Assembly (NCBI GenBank): GCA_020633205.1
Contig: JACKEB010000022.1
Span: 1-64,000 of the forward strand
Direction of reading: 5' to 3'
DNA: 64,000 bases
Source of the DNA: Polyangiaceae bacterium
GTDB lineage: Bacteria; Myxococcota_A; Polyangia; Polyangiales; Polyangiaceae
Part shown: one piece after another, positions 17,057 to 25,176 of the stretch
Layout: each line of letters starts with the position of its first letter
Numbering within the stretch: position 1 is the first letter of the stretch
Position numbers and translations under genes: made by a program
The notes under the pieces: model-generated
What the model saw: only the letters and a program-made list of their open reading frames with translations
The model's database searches: none
What the model was told of the DNA's origin: nothing

Positions 17057-17971
17057 TCAGGTGCAGACGCGATTTCGGCCTGACTGCTTGGCACGGTAGA
17101 GCGCTTCGTCGGCGCGCTTGAACAGTTCGAGCGGCGCTTCCTGCTGTCCAATGGCGCGGGTCGCCACCCCCACGCTGATCGTCACCGGGATCACCTGGTT
17201 CTGAAACTGAAACAGCTGAGCTTGCACCGCCGCGCGGAGTTGCTCGGCGATGGCGAGCGCAGGCGCCTGATCGCAGTTGAGCAACATCACCGCGAACTCC
17301 TCGCCTCCAACCCGCCCGACGAGGTGCTGCTGCGGCACGGCACCACGCGCAGTTGCAGCAAGCCGGCGCAAGACGGCGTCTCCAGCGGCGTGGCCCAGGG
17401 TGTCGTTGATGCGTTTGAAGTGGTCCACGTCGAACACGATGACGCTGACCGGCTCGGCTTGCGCACCGGGGCGACTCAGCTCGCTCGCGAGGGTGTCGTT
17501 GTAGTGGCGCTTGTTGCTCACGCCCGTCAGACCGTCGATGGTCATCAGGTCGTAGATTTCCTTGTGGTATTGTGCCTCGATGTTGTTGCTGTCGAGGAAC
17601 TTCATCAGGATTTTACCTACGCCGACGCGATCTCCGTCCTGGAGGCGATGGGTCTCGACGCGCCGGTCGTTCACGTAGGTCCCGTTGGTCGAGCCCAGAT
17701 CTTGTACCTGGTAGATCCCTGCGACGGACTCCACCCGCGCGTGGCGGCGACTGATCATGTCGCTGTCGAAGTGGACCGCACACGCGGGGTCACGTCCGAT
17801 CACCACGGGTTGCTCCAGATGGATCTGCGTGCCGATCTTCGGCCCCACGATCACGACCAGACACGCCGGGCCAGCTCGGTCAGGGCGCGGGGAGTCCGAA
17901 CTCTTCACCACGCGCGTGGCGGCGAGGTCAACTGACCGAGGTGGTTGCTCAGACGGCGGGCCTTCAGGCAT
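17057..17971 (-). CDS. FHA domain-containing diguanylate cyclase
   Basis: About 304 residues. An N-terminal FHA domain (about 40-125; VIGRDPACAVHFDSDMISRRHARV, LGSTNGTYVN) binds phosphothreonine peptides; a GGDEF domain follows (from TIDGLTGVSNKRHYN). The active loop reads GGEEF with metal/substrate residues in FDVDHFKRINDTLGH, so it should make cyclic di-GMP from two GTP. No RxxD inhibitory site is seen before GGEEF. FHA coupling suggests control by Ser/Thr kinases, several of which are encoded nearby. The start is uncertain: ATG at 17971 or an upstream GTG at 18013; neither has a good Shine-Dalgarno sequence. Confidence 0.9.
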   Translation of the reverse strand: MPEGPPSEQPPRSVDLAATRVVKSSDSPRPDRAGPACLVVIVGPKIGTQIHLEQPVVIGRDPACAVHFDSDMISRRHARVESVAGIYQVQDLGSTNGTYVNDRRVETHRLQDGDRVGVGKILMKFLDSNNIEAQYHKEIYDLMTIDGLTGVSNKRHYNDTLASELSRPGAQAEPVSVIVFDVDHFKRINDTLGHAAGDAVLRRLAATARGAVPQQHLVGRVGGEEFAVMLLNCDQAPALAIAEQLRAAVQAQLFQFQNQVIPVTISVGVATRAIGQQEAPLELFKRADEALYRAKQSGRNRVCT

Positions 17972-18061
17972 CTCCCCAATATTGCCCGTCCGTCGATCGG
18001 CTGTCCATCGCACCGAGGGGCAGAGCTCGAGCGTTCGAGATTTTCTGAAGCTCGAAGCTGC

Positions 18062-18178
18062 CTCTGTGGTGGTCGCAGCGTGGTTTCTGTGGTCGCAGCG
18101 TGGTTTCTGTGGTCGCAGCGCTGTTTCTGTGGTCGCCGCTGTTTCTGTGGTCGCCGCTGTTTCTGTGGTCGCCGCAGC
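18062..18178. repeat. Intergenic tandem array, 18-20 bp units
   Basis: Six head-to-tail units built on TTTCTGTGGTCGC. The first are 20 bp (ending AGCGTGG), the later ones 18 bp (ending CGCTG). It lies in the divergent gap between the diguanylate cyclase and purT, close to the purT start. A related array is at 52713-52783. Confidence 0.85.
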
Positions 18179-18204
18179 TGAGTATCGGTAGAGGTTGGGG
18201 CGCC

Positions 18205-19428
18205 ATGACCTCCAATCCTTCAGATCCCGCGTCCGTCACCCTGGGAACCCCGTATTATCCAAAAGCGACGAAGATCCTCCTGTTGGGGTCGGGTGAGCTG
18301 GGGCGTGAGGTCGTGCTCGAAGCGATGCGCCTAGGCGTGGAGGTGGTTGCGTGTGACCGCTACGAGAACGCTCCGGCCATGCAGTTCGCTCATCGCTGCC
18401 ATGTGATCGACATGCTCGACCCGGCACAGATCCGTCGGGTTGTCACTCAGGAGCGGCCGACGCTGATTGTCCCGGAGATCGAGGCCATCGCGACTCAGAC
18501 ACTCGAGGAGTTGGAGCAGGAAGGCTGGACCGTGATCCCGACTGCCCGCGCCACCCGACTGACCATGGATCGGCAGGGGATCCGCAGCTTGGCCGCAGAA
18601 GAGCTGAAGCTGCCCACGGGCGCCTATCGGTTCGCGGAGAGCCTCGTTGAACTCGAGAGTGCGGTCCGCGAGCTCGGGTTGCCCTGCGTGGTCAAGCCCG
18701 TGATGTCGAGTTCCGGCAAGGGTCAGTCCACGGTGAAAACCGCGGCGGATGTCGAGCTCGCTTGGGACTACGCGATGAGTGGGTCCCGGGGAAAATCCCC
18801 ACGGATTATCGTCGAGGCCTTCGTGCAGTTCGACACCGAGATCACCCTACTCACGGTGCGTACCAAACACGAGGGGACGCTCTTTTGTCCACCGATCGGT
18901 CATCGCCAGGAACGAGGTGACTATCAAGAGTCTTGGCAGCCGGAGGCGCTGAGTGACGTGGCCATCGGTCGCGCGCAAGAGATCGCCGAGCGCATCACCG
19001 GCGCGCTCGGTGGCTTGGGGCTGTTCGGCGTCGAGATGTTCATCAAGGGCGATGACGTGCTCTTCAGCGAGGTGAGTCCGCGTCCCCACGACACGGGGAT
19101 GGTCACGTTGGCGACGCAGGACATGAGCGAGTTCGAGCTCCATGTGCGGGCGATTCTTGGGCTGCCGATTGGCCGCATCATCCAGCGCGCCCCTGGGGCT
19201 TCGGCGGTGATCCTCGCGGAAGAAGCCGGGATCAACCCCCGCTTCGTTGGAGTGGATGGCGCGCTCCGCGACCCTCGAAATCGCCTGCGCCTGTTCGCGA
19301 AGCCAGACACGCGCAAGTATCGCCGGATGGGTGTGGTGGCTACCTATGGGGACGACGTTCAAGAGTGTCGCGAGCGCGCCCAGGGTGCGGCGGCGGCCGT
19401 GCGCGTCGAGGTCGACAAGCTACCTTGA
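18205..19428 (+). CDS. purT: Formate-dependent phosphoribosylglycinamide formyltransferase
   Basis: ATP-grasp enzyme that converts GAR, formate and ATP to formyl-GAR in purine synthesis (the folate-free route). It has 407 residues from the ATG at 18205. Family landmarks: LLLGSGELGREVVLEAMRLG near the N-terminus, VVKPVMSSSGKGQS (ATP-binding loop), EAFVQFDTEITLLTVR, CPPIGHRQERGDYQESWQP, and the metal-binding segment FSEVSPRPHDTGMVT. All are intact and the length is normal. The frame is open upstream through the tandem array, but that sequence is repeat-derived and not part of the protein. It is flanked by tandem repeats on both sides, which may affect its expression. Confidence 0.97.
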   Translation: MTSNPSDPASVTLGTPYYPKATKILLLGSGELGREVVLEAMRLGVEVVACDRYENAPAMQFAHRCHVIDMLDPAQIRRVVTQERPTLIVPEIEAIATQTLEELEQEGWTVIPTARATRLTMDRQGIRSLAAEELKLPTGAYRFAESLVELESAVRELGLPCVVKPVMSSSGKGQSTVKTAADVELAWDYAMSGSRGKSPRIIVEAFVQFDTEITLLTVRTKHEGTLFCPPIGHRQERGDYQESWQPEALSDVAIGRAQEIAERITGALGGLGLFGVEMFIKGDDVLFSEVSPRPHDTGMVTLATQDMSEFELHVRAILGLPIGRIIQRAPGASAVILAEEAGINPRFVGVDGALRDPRNRLRLFAKPDTRKYRRMGVVATYGDDVQECRERAQGAAAAVRVEVDKLP

Positions 19429-19452
19429 GCGGAGCCCGGTGCGGCGCTAGTT

Positions 19453-19566
19453 GGCTAGCGCTGCTCTGCGTGGCTAGCGCTGCTCTGCGTGGCTAGCGCT
19501 GCTCTGCGTGGCTAGCGCTGCTCTGCGTGGCTAGCGCTGCTCTGCGTGGCTAGCGCTGCTCTGCGG
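19453..19566. repeat. Six-copy 19-bp tandem array overlapping the EAL gene's 3' end
   Basis: Six near-identical 19-bp units (GGCTAGCGCTGCTCTGCGT) start at 19453, 19472, 19491, 19510, 19529 and 19548. The last unit covers the final codons and TAG stop of the Rec-EAL gene, so the array looks like repeated duplication of that gene's 3' terminus into the gap before purT. There are no spacers, so it is not CRISPR. Confidence 0.92.
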
Positions 19567-21265
19567 CTTTTCGCTGGAAGCCGGTGGGCTCGACGATCTT
19601 CGCCTGTGGCCGCGCGAACAGGAAGCCCTGCATCAGGTCGCAGCCGCAGCTCAGCAGCGTGTCACGTTCCGCTTCCGTCTCGACGCCTTCGACCACGACC
19701 TGGGTGCCCATCTCCCCGCAGAGTTGGACCATGCCAGCAACCAGCCGCTGCTTCACGGGGTGGTCTTGGATATTGCGAACCAGCGACATGTCGAGCTTAG
19801 CGACGCTAGGGGTCAAATGGGCGAACGACGAGAGGCCCGCGTAGCCCGCCCCTAGGTCGTCCACGGCGACGCGGTAGCCGTGGTCCTTCAAGACGCGGGC
19901 CCGTGCGGCGACGTCTCCCAGGTCGTCCAGTGCGCGACGCTCGGTGACCTCGAGAACGATACGTTCGGCGTGGATCGCGAATGGATCGGCCGGATCGAGG
20001 AGGTGGTCGTCGAAAATCTCTCGTGGGTGCAGGTTGACGAAGAGCGGTGTACCCGCTGGTAGGTGCTCCAGCGCGGCCACAGCGCGGTAGCGGATGGTGC
20101 GCCCCAGCTCGAAGACCCGATCCAGTCGCTCGGCTGCCTCGAGCAGTCCTTGGGGCCCTGAAAGGTGAGGCGACGCGGAGCGACAGAGCGCTTCGTATGC
20201 GACCACACGCTGTTCCCGTAGGGAAACGATTGGCTGGTACGCCATCCACAGACCGTCCAGCGCCTCCGCGAACACCACCTCCAAGCCGCCGCGGTCCCCA
20301 GCGCCCTGGTTGAGCCCCATCAGCTCCAACGCGTCGCGCTTCAGCTTGGCAAGACGATTCAAGCGCGCTGCGTCCTCGACCGCTTCCTTGAAGCGCGCTG
20401 GATCGAGAGGTTTGTACAGGTAGCGCAAGGCGCCGTGCTCAACGGCCTCGACCGCGGTCTCGACGCTAGGACTAGCCGTCACCAGGATTACCGGAACGTC
20501 CAGGTCCCGGCGACGCACTTCGCGCAGCAGCGACACGCCGTCCATGTTGGGCATGCACACGTCGCTCACGATGACGTCGTAATCGTGAGTAGCCAGCAGC
20601 GCAGTGGCTGTCTCGCCGTCCCGCGCGAGATCACACACCACACCGGGGCCTTGCAGCACGCGCTGGTGCGCTCGTAAGAGGGCGGGCTCGTCGTCCACCA
20701 GCAAGACTCGCAGGCTGACCTGTCCACTGCTGGCGGGCGGTTTGATTGGGGGGAGTTCGATCTTCGAGACGCGCCCCGCGACCTGCCGTACGCCACTCGA
20801 ACGGTACTCGCCCGCCGGGGCTTCGACCTGAGAACGCATCGCAGGGCGCGCCCCAGAGTGCTGACCCAGGCGAGGCGCTGGCGCAGCAGGCCGAGTTGGC
20901 GCTTCTTCCGCGTCGGGGCGGCGACGCTTGCCCGACTTCAGTCGTTCCTTCGACGTGCCCTCGGCGGGCTCTTTGTCGGATTTGGCGCGACGGTCGTTCA
21001 CCACTAACTCCTCATGTTGCCTGAAGCGAGCTTCTGGCGCCACGCGAATGGCTGCTCGAGACGCGGGCTTGTGGCTGGGTTGACCACCTTGGGGGTGCCT
21101 TGTCAGCAAGCTGGGATTCACGGCGCGCCGGACTCCGCTCGTTGAAGCCGTGGCGCGAGTCGTGCTGTTCGCGCCGATTGGGATCGGAGACGTCGGCGTA
21201 GGTGTTTCCACTTGGGAGCTTTGGTGGGCCGTGTGCGCAGTAAGTCTCTGCTGGCGGGCGGGCAT
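19550..21265 (-). CDS. Response regulator with EAL (c-di-GMP phosphodiesterase) domain
   Basis: It has up to 571 residues. An N-terminal disordered, basic and Pro/Ser/Thr-rich part (about 1-185) is followed by a receiver (LLVDDEPALLRAH, Asp in VIVSDVCMPNMDG, Thr in ILVTASPS, Lys in YLYKPLD) and an EAL domain. Catalytic positions are all visible: YEALCR, LFVNLHP, LEVTERR, VAVDDLGAGYAG, AKLDMSLV, EGVETEAE, DLMQGFLF. It should hydrolyse c-di-GMP under control of a histidine kinase. The ATG at 21265 has a strong AGGAGG ten bases upstream; an internal GTG at 21001 with GAGGAG six bases upstream is a credible alternative start that would remove 88 residues. It opposes the diguanylate cyclase across purT. 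Confidence 0.9.
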   Translation of the reverse strand: MPARQQRLTAHTAHQSSQVETPTPTSPIPIGANSTTRATASTSGVRRAVNPSLLTRHPQGGQPSHKPASRAAIRVAPEARFRQHEELVVNDRRAKSDKEPAEGTSKERLKSGKRRRPDAEEAPTRPAAPAPRLGQHSGARPAMRSQVEAPAGEYRSSGVRQVAGRVSKIELPPIKPPASSGQVSLRVLLVDDEPALLRAHQRVLQGPGVVCDLARDGETATALLATHDYDVIVSDVCMPNMDGVSLLREVRRRDLDVPVILVTASPSVETAVEAVEHGALRYLYKPLDPARFKEAVEDAARLNRLAKLKRDALELMGLNQGAGDRGGLEVVFAEALDGLWMAYQPIVSLREQRVVAYEALCRSASPHLSGPQGLLEAAERLDRVFELGRTIRYRAVAALEHLPAGTPLFVNLHPREIFDDHLLDPADPFAIHAERIVLEVTERRALDDLGDVAARARVLKDHGYRVAVDDLGAGYAGLSSFAHLTPSVAKLDMSLVRNIQDHPVKQRLVAGMVQLCGEMGTQVVVEGVETEAERDTLLSCGCDLMQGFLFARPQAKIVEPTGFQRKAAEQR

Positions 21266-21819
21266 GTCTCGTTGTCCTCCTGGGAGTGCTGGTCACTTGG
21301 AGGCGGGTCGGGCGTTGCCCTTCATCTCCTCGATGACTCCAGCGGACCCACATGTGATTTTCCTAGTGCCTTTCGAACTCGCGTCCCCGCGAAGCGCCAT
21401 GACCGTGGCCTCCGACGTTTGCGATGCCTTTCCACGGGGAGTTGCACGGGTCATGCCGCCCGGAAACCCTTGAAAAACCGTCAATCGCTTGGCGGGGACA
21501 CGGAAAATTGTTCACCGTCTTTTGGGACCGGGCGGGCGACCCCTGCCACATGCGCCGGAATTCGGTTCGATCGCTCCTGCGGCCGAGGCAGCTCGAGGGC
21601 GCGTCTCTCGGAAGGCTGGGTGTCCATCCTGGTCAGGGGTGCCCGCCTCCGACAGGCATGTCGGCCAGAGCAGCCATGGGTCGTCAGCGACCGGGACGTG
21701 GCGGAAACGCTCGAAACCCGCAGCCAAGCGCCACTTTCCAGGAATTGTCGGTTGCAAGCGTGGCTGGGCGCGGGCCCTCGCGGGGCGTTGAAACTAACGG
21801 ACGTATGTCACGGCGACCG
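21266..21819. other. Intergenic, no gene seen
   Basis: About 550 bases between the start of the Rec-EAL gene and the end of the MlaF-like gene, both on the minus strand. Open frames in all directions have poor codon bias. The AGGAGG just above 21265 belongs to the Rec-EAL gene. Confidence 0.5.
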
Positions 21820-22554
21820 CTAGAGCGGGCCCTCGGGCACGCCGTTGATGAACTGATAGACGTACGGGTTGCTGCTCGTACGGGCTTCTTCCCAGGTCCC
21901 GTCGAAGATCAGCTTGCCGCGATACATCATGCCGATGCGATCCGTGACGGGAAGCAGGCGGTCCAGATCGCTCGACACCATGATCACGGTCGCGTTGGCA
22001 GCCCGCTGTTCCGCGCGGAGCAAGTCGAAGATCTTCTGACTCGTTACTGGGTCTAGACCTGCCGCCGGTTCATCGTAAAGCACGATTGGGGCCTGCGCGA
22101 TGGTGGCGCGGGCTACCCCGACACGCTTCTTCTGCCCGCCGCTGAGCCCGGCAGGGAGTCGATCTTCGAAGCCTGGGAGCGATACACAGCGCAAACGCTC
22201 GGCGATGCGTTCCTCGATCTCCTGCTCGCTCAGGTCGAACAGCTGGCGCAATGGGAACGCGATGTTCTGACCCACCGTCATGAAGTCGAACAGCGCGTTG
22301 TTTTGGAACAGCATGCCGATGTTCTTGCGAAACTCTTGGAGCTCGAGTTCGCTCATCGCGAGCACGTTCTTGCCGTCGATCACCACTTGACCCGACTCCG
22401 GACGGATCAGGGCGGTGATGATCTTCAACAGCACACTCTTGCCGCTGGCACCGGGACCGACCAGCCCGTAGAGACACCCCGCCGGAACTTCGAGGTTGAT
22501 GTCTTTGAGCACGGGACGCTCGAATGACTTGGAAATGTTCTCGAGGCGAATCAC
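21820..22554 (-). CDS. ABC transporter ATPase, MlaF-like (second copy)
   Basis: It has 244 residues and a GTG start. Walker A GPGASGKS, Q-loop MLFQNNALFDFM, canonical signature GLSGGQKKRVGVARA, Walker B IVLYDEPAAGLDP. The switch position reads IMVSSDL, with Ser in place of the usual His (VSHD), which should slow or change ATP hydrolysis. The tail FINGVPEGPL is the MlaF-type C-terminus. So this is an MlaF-family ATPase, separate from the one at 15462, with neither an MCE protein nor a permease beside it. It is the last of five minus-strand genes, 119 bases after the SctJ-like gene, so it may also have its own promoter. The partner permease is not visible. Confidence 0.85.
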   Translation of the reverse strand: MIRLENISKSFERPVLKDINLEVPAGCLYGLVGPGASGKSVLLKIITALIRPESGQVVIDGKNVLAMSELELQEFRKNIGMLFQNNALFDFMTVGQNIAFPLRQLFDLSEQEIEERIAERLRCVSLPGFEDRLPAGLSGGQKKRVGVARATIAQAPIVLYDEPAAGLDPVTSQKIFDLLRAEQRAANATVIMVSSDLDRLLPVTDRIGMMYRGKLIFDGTWEEARTSSNPYVYQFINGVPEGPL

Positions 22555-22673
22555 GTTCGGCGAACATTCATATCAGATTGCCCGCAGGCTACCCACGATC
22601 TGCGTGGGTCCCCAGTTGGCACCCGTAGCAGAGACTGTTCGAGGTCAGAGACGTTCGCTAGAACAGGTGGCCG

Positions 22674-23567
22674 CTACTCGGCTGGTTGCCGCCCGTCGCC
22701 TTGACGAAGGGCATCCAGATCGGCTCGCAGGTGACGAAGTCTGCTGCTGAGAAAGAGCAGCAGGCCGAGCAGAACCAAGTTGGCGAGTACCGCAATGCCC
22801 ACTCCCAGGCGCAGGGGCAGCATGGATGAGCGTGTCGCCGTGACCGGTCCGAAGCGGGCGAGTTCTCGCTCGGCGGTGGCTGGCGCTGCGGGAACGCTGC
22901 TCGACACCACTGCAACTTGATCGGGTTCCAGTTCAGGGACGGCCCCAGCGACTAGGCGCTTTACCTCGTCGGTGGCGATCGGTGGTGTGGCGCCGCGATA
23001 TCGAATCAGCACGCTTGCTGTGGGCTTGCCGGGTTGGTCGTCCATCTGCAGTGGATCGTGGCCGACCACCGCCAGGTGGACTCGTGCGCTGAGCACTCCA
23101 TCGACCTCGCGAAGCGAGCGCTCGAGTTCCCCCGCAGTACCGGCGATCAGCCGAGCCTGCTCGGAACTCCGGCTTGGTACCAGGCCACCTTGCCCCAGGG
23201 AATCGAGCACGCCGGGTGGGTCCGGTGCTGGCAAGTTCTCGCGAGTGAGCACCGAGATCGCGGTGGATGCGTCGTCCCGCGCGACGACGATTCGATATCG
23301 CCCCTCGACTTCCGGGTCGCGCTCCTTGTCGGCGACCACCCCTTGCTCTTCCAGTGCGACCACGATGCGGTTCGCGTTGCCTTCCTCCAGGCCCCCGGCG
23401 ACGGGGACGGAGCAACCAACCAGCAGCATCAGCAGCGCGAGGGCCGAGAAACGCAGGCCCGCTCTCCGTCGCGCTCTCGTCCTCGGCCGCGTGCGCTGGT
23501 CGTGGTTCCGTACGGTCGTGCTGGGGGGCGGTTCCAGCAAGTAGTTGTGTCGGGGGGAAAGCGGCAT
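22674..23567 (-). CDS. SctJ/YscJ-family type III secretion inner-ring lipoprotein
   Basis: It has 297 residues from the ATG at 23567, with AGGAG overlapping the stop of the upstream kinase-like gene. A basic N-terminus leads to a lipobox (LALLMLLVGCS). The mature part matches the YscJ/FliF fold: the first ring domain (ANRIVVALEEQGVVADKE, then ISVLTRENLPAPD), GLVPSRSSEQARLIAGTAGE, the ring-building core VDGVLSARVHLAVVG, and ATPPIATDEVKRLVAGAVP, then one membrane helix near the C-terminus (LGVGIAVLANLVLLGLLLF). In type III systems SctJ forms the inner-membrane ring. No other secretion gene (SctN, SctR-V, secretin) is recognisable nearby, so it is an orphan in this window. The family call is strong, the role here is open. 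Confidence 0.85.
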   Translation of the reverse strand: MPLSPRHNYLLEPPPSTTVRNHDQRTRPRTRARRRAGLRFSALALLMLLVGCSVPVAGGLEEGNANRIVVALEEQGVVADKERDPEVEGRYRIVVARDDASTAISVLTRENLPAPDPPGVLDSLGQGGLVPSRSSEQARLIAGTAGELERSLREVDGVLSARVHLAVVGHDPLQMDDQPGKPTASVLIRYRGATPPIATDEVKRLVAGAVPELEPDQVAVVSSSVPAAPATAERELARFGPVTATRSSMLPLRLGVGIAVLANLVLLGLLLFLSSRLRHLRADLDALRQGDGRQPAE

Positions 23568-23574
23568 CGCGCTC

Positions 23575-25116
23575 CTACTCGGCCGCGAACGAGGTTCGGG
23601 CCACATCGAGCTTGGGGTTCGCGGGGAAACTCATACCGCGAACCTTGGAGGCGATACAGCTCGCAATCCCCGCGTTGTGCGGCTTGGTGGTGACGGTCAC
23701 CCCGACCGCGCGGCCGTTCTGCACCGCGGCGCAGACGTTCACGGCCATGCTGCCCGGTGCGCCGCAGGCGGAGATGTAGCTGCCGTTGTTCAGCACGGAA
23801 GCGTACTGACCGCGGGTGATATCAGCCTGGCCCTTCTTGCCGTCCATGTTCAGGACTTCGTTGTAGGCAGCGACAGCGCTCTCACAGCTGCCACCGCCTG
23901 ACAGCACGGGGGTGCCATCTGCAGCCACGCTGACGCCCTTTCCACCGCCCTTGCGGAGCTTCTTGGGATCGATCTTCAGGCCGCCTTGGGTCTCGATGTT
24001 GGTTACGCTTTCGCCTTGCACGGCGACCGTATCGTCCTTGGCACCCTGTTGCTTCAGTAGCCAAACCACCATCACCGCCAAGAGCACGCCGACGACCGCG
24101 ATGCCAGCGATCGCCTTGCTGCGAGTGGACTTCTTTTCTTCGACGACCACTTGTTCGATTGCGATTTTTTCCGCCTGGATATCTCGGTGAAGGCGGGCGT
24201 GCTCCGCAAAGGGCGCAAACTCTTCCCAGTCCCGGATCTCCCGCTCATCTTTGGAGAAGGCATCTCTCAGCGTGTCATCCTCGTGGAACGAGTTCGTTGC
24301 GATTTGCTGCAGCAGCTCCACAGCAGAAAATGGGCCGTGATCCATGCCGTCTTTGATCACCACCCAGCGCGGGCGCTTGTCCGCCTCGAGACGCGCCTTG
24401 AGCGCTGAAAGCTCGTCATGGGAATCGGGGCCGCGCTGGCTCGGCGCTTCGGCTACCGCCATCTCGTAGGGCGACGAAGCCATTGCCCCGCTCGGGGGGG
24501 GCGGGAGCATGGATAGGGAGATGTCCACATCCATGTCGCCGTCATGATCGAGGTGCGTTTCATCCGCGGGCGGCGGCGCGATGCTGCCTGAAGGGGCGAG
24601 GTGGTGGATCGCCTGCGCCAAGGCACGCAGGTCGTCGGGACGGTGTGCTGGGTCGGCGACAAGCGCCTTGCCCAGGATCACCTCGAGGTCTGGTGGCAGG
24701 CTAGGCACCAGCGTCGTCGGCCGTTGCATGGCGGGTCCGACAGTGGCGAGGGTGACCAACTCGTAGAGCAGCGCGCCGAGCGCGTAGACCGACGAGCGAG
24801 CGTCACCAGCGCCGCCAGCGCGCTCCTCCGGCGCGAGGTAACTCTTGTCGCGCGGCAACGTTGGCGCTTCTGTATCGCTCGCGAGATCGATGTCTTGTTC
24901 GTCGCCGATCAACACCGATGGGTGGACGTAGAAGCGTTCACCAGCCTCGTGACGTTCGGCGAGGCGCACCGCTAGTGGCACGATGAGACCGACGGCTTGC
25001 TTCAAGGTGAGGGGCGCGCTTTGGGCGCGGCGCCCTTCCAGAAGTGCACGTAAGGTCCCTTGCTTCACCCCTGCACCTACAGGCAGCGGCGTCCCAACCG
25101 GTTCCAGACTCGTCAT
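23575..25116 (-). CDS. Pseudokinase with GYF-like domain, membrane helix and C-terminal Cys domain
   Basis: It has 513 residues. The N-terminal 170 resemble the C-lobe of a Ser/Thr kinase (SYLAPEERAGG, SVYALGALLYELVT, ADPAHRPDDLRALAQAI), but the Gly-rich loop, ATP-binding Lys, HRD and DFG are all missing (FYVHPSVLIGDEQDIDLA stands in the catalytic-loop place), so it cannot be an active kinase. A GYF-like module follows (WVVIKDGMDHGPFSAVELLQ, about 250-310), then a charged helix, a membrane helix (AIAGIAVVGVLLAVMVVWLL) and a periplasmic C-terminal domain with Cys in GGSCESAV, ISACGAPG and IASCIASK. It probably passes a cytoplasmic binding event across the membrane. Its stop lies seven bases before the SctJ-like start, implying coupled expression. 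Confidence 0.8.
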   Translation of the reverse strand: MTSLEPVGTPLPVGAGVKQGTLRALLEGRRAQSAPLTLKQAVGLIVPLAVRLAERHEAGERFYVHPSVLIGDEQDIDLASDTEAPTLPRDKSYLAPEERAGGAGDARSSVYALGALLYELVTLATVGPAMQRPTTLVPSLPPDLEVILGKALVADPAHRPDDLRALAQAIHHLAPSGSIAPPPADETHLDHDGDMDVDISLSMLPPPPSGAMASSPYEMAVAEAPSQRGPDSHDELSALKARLEADKRPRWVVIKDGMDHGPFSAVELLQQIATNSFHEDDTLRDAFSKDEREIRDWEEFAPFAEHARLHRDIQAEKIAIEQVVVEEKKSTRSKAIAGIAVVGVLLAVMVVWLLKQQGAKDDTVAVQGESVTNIETQGGLKIDPKKLRKGGGKGVSVAADGTPVLSGGGSCESAVAAYNEVLNMDGKKGQADITRGQYASVLNNGSYISACGAPGSMAVNVCAAVQNGRAVGVTVTTKPHNAGIASCIASKVRGMSFPANPKLDVARTSFAAE

Positions 25117-25176
25117 ACTTGGCCGGCAGTGTATCGCACTGCGCCATGAGTCGATACCTGGGAGGCGCGGCTCGAG

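Noticed and set aside
19453..19566. CRISPR-like array
   Set aside because: Units are contiguous with no spacers and no cas genes are near; it is a plain tandem repeat.
21266..21819. Small genes in the gap above the MlaF-like gene (for example 21293-21484 minus, 21424-22056 plus)
   Set aside because: Codon bias is poor, there is no family likeness, and the plus-strand frame overlaps the ABC ATPase on the other strand.
22674..23567. Flagellar FliF rather than SctJ
   Set aside because: The protein is short, has a lipobox, only one C-terminal membrane helix and no FliG-binding tail, which fits SctJ/YscJ.
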